Shown here in pieces: positions 1-9,918 of a stretch of 64,000 nt of DNA. A program made the translations under genes and the position numbers. The stretch's first letter is position 1; every line of letters begins with the position of its first letter. The notes below the pieces were generated by a model. The model made no database searches and was not told the DNA's origin. It worked only from the letters and a program-made list of their open reading frames with translations. Source of the DNA: Thioalkalivibrio sp. K90mix (GTDB lineage: Bacteria > Pseudomonadota > Gammaproteobacteria > Ectothiorhodospirales > Ectothiorhodospiraceae); assembly GCF_000025545.1 (NCBI RefSeq), contig NC_013889.1, positions 2,597,501-2,661,500 of the forward strand, read 5' to 3'.

Positions 1-267
1 CGCACGCAGACCGGAGAGCAGGTCCGCCAGCGCCTCGGGCGGGAACAGGCTGGGGGTCCCGCCGCCGATGAACACGCTGTCCACACGCCGCCCCCAAACA
101 TCCGGCAGCTGCGACTCGAGGTCGCGCATCAGCGCCTCGACATACGCGTCGAACGGGACCTCGCCCCGCGGCTCGTGGGAGTTGAAGTCGCAGTACGGGC
201 ACTTGCGCACGCACCAGGGCAGGTGCACGTACAGGGCTAGGGGCAGCGGGGTCGGGAATGCGCTCAT
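1..267 (-). CDS. hemW: HemW-like radical SAM protein, N-terminal part (cut by window edge)
   Basis: This is the first 89 residues of a HemN/HemW-family radical SAM protein; the rest lies before base 1. The start ATG is at 267. The sequence shows the radical SAM cysteine triad as C-VRK-C-PY-C, followed by DFNSHE, and then the family signature FIGGGTPSLF. HemW is a heme chaperone related to oxygen-independent coproporphyrinogen III oxidase. The rdgB-hemW adjacency (21 bases apart, same strand) is common in gammaproteobacteria, where rph, rdgB and hemW are often co-transcribed. HemW is preferred over the true oxidase HemN because of that context and the compact N-terminus, but the discriminating C-terminus is not visible. 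Confidence 0.88.
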   Translation of the reverse strand, partial: MSAFPTPLPLALYVHLPWCVRKCPYCDFNSHEPRGEVPFDAYVEALMRDLESQLPDVWGRRVDSVFIGGGTPSLFPPEALADLLSGLRA

Positions 268-288
268 GCCGCGAGCATAGGCGCCGGC

Positions 289-900
289 TCAGTGATCGGC
301 ACGTTCCCGCAGTTGTGCCACCAGTTTGGCCAGGGCCTGGCCGCGATGGCTCAGGCGATTCTTGGCCTCCGGACTCAGTTCGGCCGAGGTGCAGCCCTCC
401 TCGGGCACAAAGAACAGCGGGTCGTAGCCGAAGCCGTTGGCACCGCTGGGCTGCTCGACGATACGACCCGGCCAGACCCCTTCGGCGATCAGCGGAGAAG
501 GGTCCTCGGCATGTTCCAGAAACACGACGACTGCGCGAAACCGCGCGGCTCGCTGGGCCTCGGGGACACCCGCCAGCGCCTTCAGCAGCCTGGCGTTGTT
601 CGCGGCATCGTCCGCCTCCGGCCCCGCATAACGCGCGGAGTAGATGCCCGGCTGGCCGCGCAGGGCATCGACCTCCAGGCCGGAATCATCGGCGATTGCG
701 GGCAGGCCGGTATGCTGCGCGGCGTTGCGTGCCTTGAGGATCGCGTTCTCGACAAAGGTCAGCCCGGTCTCGTCGGCCTCGGGCACCGCGTGCTCCGACT
801 GCGGCTCGATCGCCAGCCCCAGCGGCTCCAGCAGGGCCCGGATCTCACGCAGCTTGCCGGGGTTGCCGGTGGCGAGGACGACGCGACGGGACGGGTCCAT
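289..900 (-). CDS. rdgB: XTP/dITP pyrophosphatase (HAM1/RdgB family)
   Basis: The 203-residue product matches the usual length of RdgB, a cytosolic house-cleaning enzyme that hydrolyses non-canonical purine triphosphates (dITP, XTP) to monophosphates. Visible signatures are [12 protein letters not shown] near residue 10, [11 protein letters not shown] in the middle (metal and substrate binding) and [10 protein letters not shown] in the last third. It is downstream of rph on the same strand and 21 bases upstream of hemW. The start at 900 lies only 12 bases from the end of the palindromic repeat at 912-1195, so the ribosome-binding region is short and squeezed against that element. The repeat probably affects expression from the rph side. 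Confidence 0.95.
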   Translation of the reverse strand: MDPSRRVVLATGNPGKLREIRALLEPLGLAIEPQSEHAVPEADETGLTFVENAILKARNAAQHTGLPAIADDSGLEVDALRGQPGIYSARYAGPEADDAANNARLLKALAGVPEAQRAARFRAVVVFLEHAEDPSPLIAEGVWPGRIVEQPSGANGFGYDPLFFVPEEGCTSAELSPEAKNRLSHRGQALAKLVAQLRERADH

Positions 901-911
901 GACTCAGCCCC

Positions 912-1195
912 AGGGAGACACTGACTGATGGACACGTTCGCGCTCGAGTCGATTTTGCGTGCTGACAAGGCGTGGTGAGCGACGTGTAGCCGAGCTACAT
1001 AAGCGAGCCGCAACGCAGTCAGCGGGCAAAATCGGCCGAGCCCCGTCCGTCAAGAATTTGTGGGGTTGGCACCCCATGTTCCCCGATCCTGCGTTGCGCC
1101 GCTTGCCGGTAGCACCACTACCGACTGCGCGCCGCGCCTGGTCTCGGGAAACATGGGGCGCCAACGCGAACGTGTCCATCAATCAGTGTCTCCCT
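912..1195. repeat. Palindromic structured element, copy 1 (MITE-like, cloverleaf-forming)
   Basis: A 284-bp element bounded by near-perfect 31-base terminal inverted repeats beginning AGGGAGACACTGA, with one mismatch between the arms. Inside are two long hairpins and a short one. The first, about 950-1036, has arms CGATTTTGC/GCAAAATCG, then GCTGAC/GTCAGC and an apical GTGTAG/CTACAT. The second, about 1061-1167, has CCCCATGTT/AACATGGGG and an apical CGGTAG/CTACCG. A CCCC/GGGG stem with an enlarged loop lies between them. A second copy at 12532-12801 preserves every stem with paired base changes. The element sits between rph and rdgB and supplies the last codons of rph. It encodes no convincing protein. 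It looks like a non-autonomous mobile element or a large REP-type repeat; no target duplication is obvious. Confidence 0.85.
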
Positions 1196-1907
1196 TGGCC
1201 AGCGCCGCCCGCTGGGCCTCGACGATCTGCTGGATGCCCTTCTCGCCCAGATCCAGCATCTGGTTCAGCTCGTCGCGGCGGAAGGCATGGCCCTCGGCCG
1301 TCCCCTGGATCTCGATCACGCCGCCGGCCTCGTTCATCACCAGGTTCAGGTCGGTCTCGGCCTGGGAGTCCTCGTCGTAATCCAGGTCGAGGACCGGCGC
1401 ACCGTTGAAGATGCCCACCGAGATCGCCGCCAGGTGCCCGTGCAGCGGGTCCTTGCGGATCATGCCCTGCTCGCGCGCCTTGCGGATCGCGTCGCGCAGG
1501 GCGACATAGGCACCGCTGATCGAGGCGGTACGGGTCCCGCCGTCAGCCTGGATGACATCGCAGTCGACGATGATCTGGCGCTCGCCCAGGGCCTCCAGGT
1601 CAACCACGGCGCGCAGGGAGCGGCCGATCAGACGCTGGATCTCCATGGTGCGTCCGCCCAGCTTGCCGCGCGCGGCCTCGCGCGCCATGCGGTCGTGCGT
1701 CGAGCGTGGCAGCATGCTGTACTCCGCCGTCACCCAGCCGCGACCCTTGTTCTTCAGCCACGGCGGCACGCGCGACTCGATGGTCGCGTTGCACAGCACC
1801 CGGGTGTCGCCGAACTCCACCAGCACGGAACCCTCCGCGTGCCGGGTGAAATGGCGGGTAAAACGCACCGGGCGCATCTCGTCGGCTTGTCGGCCACTGG
1901 GTCGCAT
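1179..1907 (-). CDS. rph: Ribonuclease PH
   Basis: The 242-residue protein is RNase PH, a phosphorolytic 3'-to-5' exoribonuclease that trims tRNA 3' ends. The N-terminus [16 protein letters not shown] fits the family start, so 1907 is used. Other signatures are [33 protein letters not shown] and [16 protein letters not shown]. It is divergent from yicC and is the first visible gene of an rph-rdgB-hemW group. The final residues G-D-T-D and the stop codon are encoded by the terminal inverted repeat of the palindromic element at 912-1195, so insertion of that element replaced the original 3' end of the gene. All catalytic residues lie upstream, so activity should be retained. Confidence 0.96.
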   Translation of the reverse strand: MRPSGRQADEMRPVRFTRHFTRHAEGSVLVEFGDTRVLCNATIESRVPPWLKNKGRGWVTAEYSMLPRSTHDRMAREAARGKLGGRTMEIQRLIGRSLRAVVDLEALGERQIIVDCDVIQADGGTRTASISGAYVALRDAIRKAREQGMIRKDPLHGHLAAISVGIFNGAPVLDLDYDEDSQAETDLNLVMNEAGGVIEIQGTAEGHAFRRDELNQMLDLGEKGIQQIVEAQRAALAKGDTD

Positions 1908-2072
1908 GCTTGATCCTTGCTAGATTGGAGTGGCGCGCAGTATACGGGAGACGGGAGAGGCTCTCACATGAGCGCGCCCGCGGCGGATCTGGGGCAAAGG
2001 CGGCCGAAGACGCCAGCAAATCACACGCGCACCGGGCTGTTACCACGCGCAGGGCTATCAACAGGGGACCTT

Positions 2073-2936
2073 ATGATCGCGAGCATGACCGGCTTCGCCC
2101 GGCAGCCGATGACGCTGGACCAGGGCGTTTACGACTGGGAACTGAAGAGCGTCAACCATCGCTATCTCGAGTTGCGCATCCACCTGCCGGAGGCCCTGCG
2201 GGCGCTGGAGCCCGAGGTGCGCAATCGCCTCAAGAAACGGCTGAGTCGGGGCAAGGTCGATGTGGTGCTGCGCGATCGCGGCCAGTCGGGCGGCTCGCCC
2301 ACCGCATTCGACGTGGACCGCGTGCAGTCGCTGATCGAGGCGACCGAATCCGTCGCCGACATGATGAAACACGATGCCAGCGTGTCGCCGCTGGATATCC
2401 TCGCCTGGCCCGGGGTGCTGGAGGGGGCGAAAATCGACACCGACCGCCTCGCCGGCCCCATTCTTGCCGAGCTCGACAGCGCGATCGACGCCCTGGTGGC
2501 GATGCGCGAGGCCGAGGGCCAGGAACTGGTCAACGGCCTGCGCGATCGCCTGGAGGCCCTGGCCGAGCATGTCGTGCTCATCCGCGAGCGGCGCGAGCCG
2601 ATGCTGGTCGAACAGCGCGAACGCACCCTGAGCCGCATCAACGAGCTAGACCTGAGCCTGGACCCGAAGCGGCTGGAGCAGGAGGTGGCGCTACTGGCAC
2701 AACGCCTGGATATCGCCGAGGAGCTGGATCGCATCGACGGCCACGTGAAGGCGGTGCGCGAGATCCTGGGCAAGGACGGCCCCAGCGGGCGGCGCCTGGA
2801 TTTCCTGATGCAGGAGTTCAACCGCGAGACGAATACCCTCGCCTCCAAGTCGCATGACCTGGAGATCACCCGCGCAACCGTCGAGATGAAGGTCCTGATC
2901 GAGCAGATGCGCGAGCAGGTACAGAACCTCGAATAA
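2073..2936 (+). CDS. yicC: YicC-family endoribonuclease
   Basis: The 287-residue product starts MIASMTGFAR, the diagnostic YicC N-terminus, so the ATG at 2073 is chosen over upstream in-frame codons. The C-terminal DUF1732 region is present, with FLMQEFNRETNTLASKS. YicC-type proteins are conserved RNases implicated in RNA turnover, including small-RNA decay in enterics; the assignment rests on that family knowledge. The gene is divergent from rph across about 165 bases, which must hold both promoters. In many gammaproteobacteria yicC is followed by gmk, but here a DUF2835 gene follows after 14 bases. Confidence 0.93.
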   Translation: MIASMTGFARQPMTLDQGVYDWELKSVNHRYLELRIHLPEALRALEPEVRNRLKKRLSRGKVDVVLRDRGQSGGSPTAFDVDRVQSLIEATESVADMMKHDASVSPLDILAWPGVLEGAKIDTDRLAGPILAELDSAIDALVAMREAEGQELVNGLRDRLEALAEHVVLIRERREPMLVEQRERTLSRINELDLSLDPKRLEQEVALLAQRLDIAEELDRIDGHVKAVREILGKDGPSGRRLDFLMQEFNRETNTLASKSHDLEITRATVEMKVLIEQMREQVQNLE

Positions 2937-2950
2937 TCGGTGTTTCCTTA

Positions 2951-3178
2951 ATGCATCGCTACCGCGTGCACCTGTCCATCTCGCGCCACGAGATGGAGGA
3001 CTACTACACCGGGCGCGCGGCGGTCGTCTACGCCGAGTCGGAAGGCGGCATCAGCGTGCAGTTTCCCGCCCGGCTGCTGCGTCAGCACCTCGACCAGCGC
3101 GGCGTCTATGGCGTGTTCGAGTTGGTCACCGACGACCAGCATCGCCTGCTGGATTTCCGCCGCCTCACACGGCCCTGA
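2951..3178 (+). CDS. DUF2835 family small protein
   Basis: A 75-residue protein. Its pattern DYYTGRAAVVYAESEGG-(I)-SVQFPARLL, then GVYGVFEL and a C-terminal R-R-L matches what I know of DUF2835, a family of about 70-residue gammaproteobacterial proteins with no known function. It has no signal peptide or membrane segment and no cysteines, so it is presumably cytosolic. It starts 14 bases after yicC and is probably co-transcribed with it. The family name is from memory of the motif order, not a search. Confidence 0.72.
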   Translation: MHRYRVHLSISRHEMEDYYTGRAAVVYAESEGGISVQFPARLLRQHLDQRGVYGVFELVTDDQHRLLDFRRLTRP

Positions 3179-3204
3179 CAGCGCGCCGCAGCCCCCTTTC
3201 CCAC

Positions 3205-3234
3205 CCCTTGAAATTTACCCGGCGGCCCCTATCT
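3205..3234 (+). promoter_or_regulatory. Sigma-32 (heat-shock) promoter of hsp20
   Basis: The sequence reads CCCCTTGAA, then 13 bases, then CCCCTATCT. This fits the RpoH consensus (CCCTTGAA, 13-14 bases, CCCCATNT) almost perfectly. Expected transcription start is near 3241, leaving a leader of about 40 bases before the hsp20 ATG at 3280. Confidence 0.85.
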
Positions 3235-3279
3235 CCATGGGTGAGTCAGAGTTGACACCCGGAAGAGGAGGGTAAAGCC

Positions 3280-3711
3280 ATGACAATGATGCGTTACGAA
3301 CCGTGGAGCCTGCTGGGTCAGCTGTCGCGCGAACTCGGCCGCATGCCGGATATGCCCGGCACGGACGACTCCGCCGCGACGTCCGACTGGGCGCCTGCCG
3401 TCGATATCCGCGAGGAGACCGATGCCTACGTGCTGCACGCGGACATCCCCGGCGTGGACCCGAAGGACATTGAACTCCACATGGAGAACGGCGTGCTGAC
3501 CCTGCGCGGCGAGCGCAAGCACGAAAGCGAAGAGGAAAAGAACGGCTACAAGCGGATCGAGCGGGTGCGCGGCACCTTCTTCCGCCGCTTCTCGCTGCCG
3601 GACACCGCGGATGCCGAAAACATCTCCGCGCGCTCCGAAAACGGGGTGCTGGAGGTTCGTATTCCGAAACAGGCACGCGTACAGCCACGCCGGATCGAGA
3701 TCACGGGCTGA
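3280..3711 (+). CDS. Small heat-shock protein, Hsp20/alpha-crystallin family
   Basis: The 143-residue protein has the alpha-crystallin domain from about residue 38 (WAPAVDIREETDAYVLHADI) to near the end. It carries the family hallmarks PGVDPKDIEL, the L-x-x-x-GER segment (GVLTLRGERKHE) and GVLEVRIPK near the C-terminus. It is a cytosolic ATP-independent holdase that binds unfolding proteins and hands them to Hsp70/DnaJ. The strong heat-shock promoter at 3205-3234 and a terminator at 3757-3793 mark it as a single-gene unit. The DnaJ-like and DegQ genes downstream make this a small protein-quality-control cluster. Confidence 0.95.
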   Translation: MTMMRYEPWSLLGQLSRELGRMPDMPGTDDSAATSDWAPAVDIREETDAYVLHADIPGVDPKDIELHMENGVLTLRGERKHESEEEKNGYKRIERVRGTFFRRFSLPDTADAENISARSENGVLEVRIPKQARVQPRRIEITG

Positions 3712-3727
3712 TCCGGCACCAACCCTG

Positions 3728-3793
3728 CCGGCAGCCGTCACGGCTGCCGGAATTCGGGCGCTGCCGGCGCAAGCGGGCGGCGCCTCGTTTTTT
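3728..3793 (+). terminator. Double hairpin terminator after hsp20
   Basis: A perfect 10-bp stem with a 3-base loop at 3728-3750 is followed by a second GC-rich stem at 3757-3784 (GGCGC/GCGCC with a gcaa loop region). A run of six T at 3788-3793 follows. The second hairpin plus T-run is a canonical intrinsic terminator. Confidence 0.8.
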
Positions 3794-3951
3794 GATGGCG
3801 GCAACAGGATCATCGCCACCCGTTTCATGAAGCCGATGCACGGGTGACAGCCGAATCCCGGCTATCATGGGAAAGATCGGGTACGGGCCGACAACCACCA
3901 AGGGATCCGGGTGTCCCCCGGGGATCGGACAGAGGCAACTCTGGGAGTGCA

Positions 3952-4866
3952 ATGGAATACAAGGACTACTACAAGATCCTCGGCGTCAGCCGCGACGCCA
4001 GCCAGGACGCCATCAAGAAGGCGTACCGCAAGCTGGCGCGCAAGTATCACCCGGACGTCAGCAAGGCCCCGGATGCCGAGACCCGAATCAAGGAGGTCAA
4101 CGAGGCCTACGAGGCCCTGGGCGACCCGGAAAAGCGCAAGGCCTACGACCAGCTCGGCTCCAACTGGCGCCAGGGGCAGGACTTTCGTCCGCCGCCTGGA
4201 TGGGACGGCTGGGCCCAGCACCGTGGCGCGGGCGCCGGAGGCGGAGCCGATTTCGGCGGCTTTTCCGACTTCTTCGAGTCCATCTTCGGCGGTGCCGGGA
4301 TGGGCGGCGCGGGCCGTCGCCGCGGTGCGGGCGGCTTCAACATGCGTGGTGCCGACCGCGAGGGTAAGGTCGAGATCACGCTCGATCAGGCCCTTAAGGG
4401 CACGGAGATCTCCGTCAACGATGCCGACGGGCGCGTGCAGCGCGTGCGTATCCCGGCCGGGGCCAAGGACGGCTCGCGCCTGCGCGTGCGCGGCCAGGGC
4501 GACCCGGGCGTGGGCACCGGCGGCTCTGGCGATCTGCTGCTCGAGATTCGCATCAAGCCCGACAGCCGCTACCGCGTCGAGGGCCGCAACCTCTCCCGCG
4601 ACATCCCGATCACCCCCTGGGAGGCCGCACTGGGCGCCACCATCGAGGTCCCCACACCGCACGGCTGGGTCAACCTGAAGATCCCGGCGGGTTCGCAGTC
4701 CGGCAAGCAGATGCGTCTGAAGGGCAAGGGCCTGCCGGGCAAACCGCCCGGCGACCTGTACCTGAAGCTGATGATCCAGGCCCCGCCCGAGGACGAGGCC
4801 GGCGACTGGTACCGCAAGATGGCGGAACAGTCCTCGTTTGCCCCGCGCGCAGGGCTGACACCGTAG
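3952..4866 (+). CDS. cbpA: CbpA-type DnaJ co-chaperone (J domain, no zinc fingers)
   Basis: The 304-residue protein opens with [13 protein letters not shown]. It has a J domain with the Hsp70-activating H-P-D tripeptide (KYHPDVSK), a Gly/Phe-rich linker at about 75-130, then DnaJ C-terminal substrate-binding domains. The four CxxCxGxG zinc-finger repeats of DnaJ are absent, which makes it the CbpA class. It stimulates DnaK ATPase; E. coli CbpA also binds curved DNA. The start at 3952 is preceded by GGGAG four bases away. It lies between hsp20 and degQ, so the context supports a role in proteostasis. The E. coli gene name is by class, not proven orthology. Confidence 0.88.
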   Translation: MEYKDYYKILGVSRDASQDAIKKAYRKLARKYHPDVSKAPDAETRIKEVNEAYEALGDPEKRKAYDQLGSNWRQGQDFRPPPGWDGWAQHRGAGAGGGADFGGFSDFFESIFGGAGMGGAGRRRGAGGFNMRGADREGKVEITLDQALKGTEISVNDADGRVQRVRIPAGAKDGSRLRVRGQGDPGVGTGGSGDLLLEIRIKPDSRYRVEGRNLSRDIPITPWEAALGATIEVPTPHGWVNLKIPAGSQSGKQMRLKGKGLPGKPPGDLYLKLMIQAPPEDEAGDWYRKMAEQSSFAPRAGLTP

Positions 4867-4903
4867 TTCACGGACACGTAGTGCACGGACACAAGGAGCG
4901 CGC

Positions 4904-6256
<1,353 letters not shown>

Positions 6257-6267
6257 GGCCAGCCTCG

Positions 6268-6347
6268 GTGGGAGCCTGCGTACAGGCGAAGGCTCCTCGT
6301 TACACCCGGCTTTGGCAGGGGCTTCGCCTGCAAGCAGGCTCCTACAG
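6268..6347. repeat. Pair of REP-like palindromes in inverted orientation (BIME-like)
   Basis: Two units of about 30 bases occur in opposite orientation. One is at 6268-6296 (GTGGGAGCCTGCGTACAGG onward). The other is at 6316-6347, whose reverse complement begins CTGTAGGAGCCTGCTTGCAG. Each contains its own GCCTG/CAGGC stem. They lie between degQ and moaE, which converge, so they may also terminate transcription both ways. The form resembles Pseudomonas-type REP sequences. Confidence 0.75.
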
Positions 6348-6413
6348 AGATTCTGCCGCCTCGCTGCGGCCGGGATGACCGGGGCTTTCAGACAGCCTCC
6401 GGGGGCGGAAGGA

Positions 6414-6851
6414 TCAGAAACCGGGGGTGTTTTTCTCGACCCAGCGGTCGCTGCCGTCGGCGAGGCGTTCGCGCTTCCAGAACGGGGCCTCGTGCTTCAG
6501 GCGCTCGAGGATGTCGGAGCAGGCGTCGCGCGCCGCGATCCGGTGTGCGGACCAGGTGGCCACGAGCACCAGGGCATCACCGGGCCGAACGTCCCCTACG
6601 CGATGCGCGACCAGGCAGCCCAGCAGCGGCCAGCGCGACTCGGCCTCGGCGACGATGCGCTCCAGTTCGCGCTCGGTCATGCCGGGATAGTGCTCCAGGA
6701 ACAGTCCGGTCACGGTGTCGTCTTCGTTGAAGTCGCGCATACGCCCGACAAACACACTGGCCGCCCCGCGCGCCTCGGCCGGGATGTCCCGCTCGGCACG
6801 GGCAACCAGCGCCCACGGGTCGAAGTCTTCGCTGTAGAGCTCGACCGCCAC
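6414..6851 (-). CDS. moaE: Molybdopterin synthase catalytic subunit MoaE
   Basis: The 145-residue protein is MoaE, which together with MoaD converts precursor Z (cPMP) to molybdopterin by adding two sulfurs. Visible features are [19 protein letters not shown] near residue 30, [33 protein letters not shown] and the C-terminal catalytic region [10 protein letters not shown]. The start is GTG at 6851, one base after the moaD stop, so the two are translationally coupled. It converges on degQ across the REP-like pair. Confidence 0.95.
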   Translation of the reverse strand: MAVELYSEDFDPWALVARAERDIPAEARGAASVFVGRMRDFNEDDTVTGLFLEHYPGMTERELERIVAEAESRWPLLGCLVAHRVGDVRPGDALVLVATWSAHRIAARDACSDILERLKHEAPFWKRERLADGSDRWVEKNTPGF

Positions 6852-6852
6852 C

Positions 6853-7086
6853 TCAGCCCCCGGTCACCGGAGGAAAATAGGCGACCTCGTCGCCGTCCCG
6901 CACCAGTGTATCCAACGCCGCCTGCTCCTGGTTGACCGCCACCATCAGGCGTTCCGGCGGTGCATCGCCATGCAGATGCCGCCAGAGATCGCCCACGGAG
7001 ATCGATTCGGTGGGCAGCTCGGCCTGCTCGTCGGCGCGCCCCATTTCCTCGCGCAGGCGTGCAAAGTAGTGAACGGTTACGGTCAT
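6853..7086 (-). CDS. moaD: Molybdopterin synthase sulfur carrier subunit MoaD
   Basis: A 77-residue ubiquitin-fold protein ending in the diagnostic Gly-Gly ([10 protein letters not shown]), whose C-terminus is thiocarboxylated and donates sulfur to MoaE. The ATG at 7086 gives the expected start [14 protein letters not shown]; an in-frame start 18 bases upstream would add an atypical extension. It is divergent from moaC, with only 45 bases between the two start codons, so the promoters must overlap. Confidence 0.93.
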   Translation of the reverse strand: MTVTVHYFARLREEMGRADEQAELPTESISVGDLWRHLHGDAPPERLMVAVNQEQAALDTLVRDGDEVAYFPPVTGG

Positions 7087-7131
7087 GCGGGCCCCTGTCA
7101 TCACGGGTTCAAGTCAAGCATTATAACGACG

Positions 7132-7623
7132 ATGAACGATCTCACTCACTTTGATGCCGAAGGCCATGCACACATGGTCGATGTCGGCGGCAAGTCGGTC
7201 ACCCACCGGGTCGCGATTGCCGAAGGCCGCATCTACATGCAGCCGGAAACCCTGCAGCGGATCCGCGAAGGCCGCCATGCCAAGGGGGACGTTCTGGGGA
7301 TCGCCCGCGTCGCGGGTATCATGGGCGCCAAGCGTACCGGTGACCTGATCCCGCTGTGCCACCCGATCGGTCTGACGCGTGTGGCCTTGGAACTGGATAT
7401 CGAGAGTACCGCCGTCCGTGTGCAGGCGACCTGCGAGGTCCACGCCAGGACGGGTGTGGAGATGGAGGCCCTGACCGCGGTCTCCACCGCACTGCTGACG
7501 GTGTATGACATGTGCAAGGCCGTGGACCGCGGCATGGTAATCGATGGCGTACGCCTGCTGGAGAAGCGTGGCGGCCGCAGCGGCACCTGGCGGGCGGACA
7601 CGACGCAAGGAGAACCCCGATGA
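7132..7623 (+). CDS. moaC: Cyclic pyranopterin monophosphate synthase MoaC
   Basis: The 163-residue protein is MoaC, which turns the MoaA product into cyclic pyranopterin monophosphate, the first committed step of molybdenum cofactor synthesis. Signatures are [36 protein letters not shown] and [26 protein letters not shown]. The start at 7132 gives the family N-terminus (MNDLTHFD). It faces away from moaD/moaE, and its stop overlaps the start of the AsmA-family gene as ATGA. moaA is not in the window. Confidence 0.95.
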   Translation: MNDLTHFDAEGHAHMVDVGGKSVTHRVAIAEGRIYMQPETLQRIREGRHAKGDVLGIARVAGIMGAKRTGDLIPLCHPIGLTRVALELDIESTAVRVQATCEVHARTGVEMEALTAVSTALLTVYDMCKAVDRGMVIDGVRLLEKRGGRSGTWRADTTQGEPR

Positions 7624-9848
7624 AATGGATCAAGCGCCTGCTGGCCCTGATCGCGATCCTGTTGCTGCTGGTCGTGATCGTCGCGATCTACCTGGTCGCG
7701 ACCTTCGACGCCAACGACTACAAGGAACGCATCGAGGCCGAAGTCCGCGACGCCACCGGCCGCGAACTGACCCTGGAGGGCCCGATTGGCCTGACACTCT
7801 TCCCCAACCTGGGCCTGCGCCTGGAAGAGGCTCGACTTGGCAATGCCGAGGGCTTTGGTGACGACCCGTTTGCCGAACTGGATGTCGTTGATGTCTCCCT
7901 TGCGGTGATGCCGCTGCTGCGCCGCGAACTGGACGTGCGCCACATCGAGGCCGATGGCGTGCGCCTGAACCTGGCCCGCGACGAAGACGGGCGCACCAAC
8001 TGGGAGGACCTGACCGAACGCGCGGAGCAGGCCCGCGACGAGGCCGTGACCGGCGACAACGGCGAGGAGCGCACGGCCACCGAATCGCGCCTGGCCATGG
8101 AGCGCATCGGCATTGCCGGCGTGACCCTGACCAACACCCGGGTGCACTGGGACGACCGCATGACCGGCCTGCAGGCCACGCTGGACCCCTTCCGCCTGGA
8201 GGTTGGACGCTTCCGCCCGGGCGTGGAGACACCGCTTGAGATGGAGGCCGTGATCCGCGCCGAGGGCGGCGACCTGGACGAACCGGTGGAGTTCGCGATG
8301 GGCCTGGAGGGCCTGATGAATGTGGACCTCCTGAGCAATCGCTATTCCATCCGCCGCCTGAACGCGAACTTTGGCGTGGAGGGCGCCGGGCTGCCGCGGC
8401 CGGTCGGCATCTCGCTGGAAACCGACGTCGCGCTGGAAGTCGCCGACGAGACCAAGATGCGCTTTGAACGCGTAACTGCGGGCCTTGGCGATGCACGGCT
8501 GACGGGCTTGATCGAGCTGGCCGGACTGGGCGCCGGCGAAGAGCTCTCCGTGCGCAGCGAACTGCGCAGCAACACCTTCTCGGTGCCGGACCTGATGGAA
8601 GGTCTCGGGCTCGAGCCACCCCAAACCAACGATCCGGACGCGTTCAAACGTGTGGCGCTGGACCTGTCGGCCAGTGGCAGTCTGACATCGCTGGAACTGA
8701 ACCCATTCCTGATCACGGTCGATGACACCCGGCTGACCGGCAATGCCCGCTGGGACACCAGTGGCGAGCGGCCCCTTTTCGACTTCAATCTGAGCGGCAA
8801 CGAGCTCAACCTTGATCGCTACCTGCCGCCCGAAGTGGAACGGGCCCGCACCGAGGGTGGCCCCTCCAATGGCGAACGCGATGACGATGACGACATCGCC
8901 ATTGACCTGCCGGTAGAGCTGCTGCGCGGGATCGACGTACGGGGCGAAATGGCACTCGAGCGCCTGGATGCCCTGGGCATGGTGATGCGCAACATCCAGC
9001 TGGAGATCCGCGCCAACGAAGGCGACTGGCGCATCGACCCGCTGGAAGCGCAGGCCTATGAAGGCCAGCTGAGCAGCCGTGTGCGCGTCGACGTACGCGA
9101 AGACACCCCGCGCTACGAACTGGCGGCCGACCTGGCCGACCTGGACATCGGCGCCCTGCTGGAAGACATGCAGGGCGACGACGCGCGACTCATGGGCATC
9201 GGCGACCTGGAACTGGATATCGCCACCCGTGGCAACACGGTAAACGCGCTGCGCAGCGCACTGAACGGCTCCGGCTCCATGCAGTTCTCCGACGGTGCCG
9301 TTCGTGGCATCAACGTCGCCCAGGTGATCCGCCGAGCGGAGGCGCGCCTGCGCGGTGAACGGCTGGAAGAAGACGAACCCAACCAGACCGACTTCAGCGA
9401 CCTGACCGGCACCTTCGACATTCGCGATGGCGTCGTGCACAACGACGACCTGGTGGCCAACTCCCCGCTCCTGCGCGTGCGTGGCGAGGGCAGCGCCGAT
9501 CTTACCGATGACACCCTCGACTACCTCGTCAACACCACCATCGTGGGCACCCTCGAGGGCCAGGGCGGACGCTCCCTGGAAGACCTGAGCGGCATCCGCC
9601 TGCCGATCCGCATCTCGGGCACCTTTGGCGACCCCAGCTTTCGCCTCGACCTGGAAGACATCCTGCGCGAGCGCTTCGAGGACGATGTCCGCGACCGCCT
9701 GGGCGAAGAAGAAGAGCGCCTGCGCGATCGCCTGATGCAGCGCCTCGACGGCGATCGCAGTGACGACGCCGAAGGCGAGACGGAAGAGTCCGGCGAACGC
9801 GATCTTCGACGCGAGCTGGAACGCGGCCTGCGCGAGCGCCTGCGGTAA
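7620..9848 (+). CDS. AsmA-family envelope protein
   Basis: A 742-residue protein with one N-terminal membrane anchor (about residues 6-26, [20 protein letters not shown]) and a long periplasmic part rich in alternating beta-strand segments. The AsmA start pattern is present ([29 protein letters not shown] in pieces), and the conserved C-terminal AsmA domain appears around 520-690 ([20 protein letters not shown]). AsmA-like proteins are now viewed as bridge-like lipid transporters between inner and outer membranes. The C-terminal 60 residues are highly charged (R/E-rich) and probably helical. The ATGA overlap with moaC suggests co-translation, although the functions are unrelated. Confidence 0.9.
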   Translation: MKWIKRLLALIAILLLLVVIVAIYLVATFDANDYKERIEAEVRDATGRELTLEGPIGLTLFPNLGLRLEEARLGNAEGFGDDPFAELDVVDVSLAVMPLLRRELDVRHIEADGVRLNLARDEDGRTNWEDLTERAEQARDEAVTGDNGEERTATESRLAMERIGIAGVTLTNTRVHWDDRMTGLQATLDPFRLEVGRFRPGVETPLEMEAVIRAEGGDLDEPVEFAMGLEGLMNVDLLSNRYSIRRLNANFGVEGAGLPRPVGISLETDVALEVADETKMRFERVTAGLGDARLTGLIELAGLGAGEELSVRSELRSNTFSVPDLMEGLGLEPPQTNDPDAFKRVALDLSASGSLTSLELNPFLITVDDTRLTGNARWDTSGERPLFDFNLSGNELNLDRYLPPEVERARTEGGPSNGERDDDDDIAIDLPVELLRGIDVRGEMALERLDALGMVMRNIQLEIRANEGDWRIDPLEAQAYEGQLSSRVRVDVREDTPRYELAADLADLDIGALLEDMQGDDARLMGIGDLELDIATRGNTVNALRSALNGSGSMQFSDGAVRGINVAQVIRRAEARLRGERLEEDEPNQTDFSDLTGTFDIRDGVVHNDDLVANSPLLRVRGEGSADLTDDTLDYLVNTTIVGTLEGQGGRSLEDLSGIRLPIRISGTFGDPSFRLDLEDILRERFEDDVRDRLGEEEERLRDRLMQRLDGDRSDDAEGETEESGERDLRRELERGLRERLR

Positions 9849-9871
9849 TCGTGCCGGCGAACTCGGCATTC

Positions 9872-9900
9872 AAGCGGCCGGCCTTCGAGGCCGGCCGCTT
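9872..9900 (+). terminator. Strong hairpin between the AsmA gene and mutY
   Basis: A perfect 12-bp stem AAGCGGCCGGCC with loop TTCGA. Only a weak T-rich tail (CATTTCG) follows, so it may act as an inefficient terminator or as an mRNA-stabilising hairpin. Confidence 0.6.
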
Positions 9901-9918
9901 CATTTCGACACCCCCGCA

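Noticed and set aside
904-1408. Several small open frames inside the palindromic element at 912-1195
   Set aside because: They follow the inverted repeats, differ in frame between the two copies and have no ribosome sites; covariation shows the selected feature is the stem structure.
7233-9869. Very long open frame antisense to the AsmA-family gene
   Set aside because: It is a by-product of high GC and codon bias on the true strand; the sense protein has a clear family layout. The same applies to long antisense frames opposite prsK and prsT.
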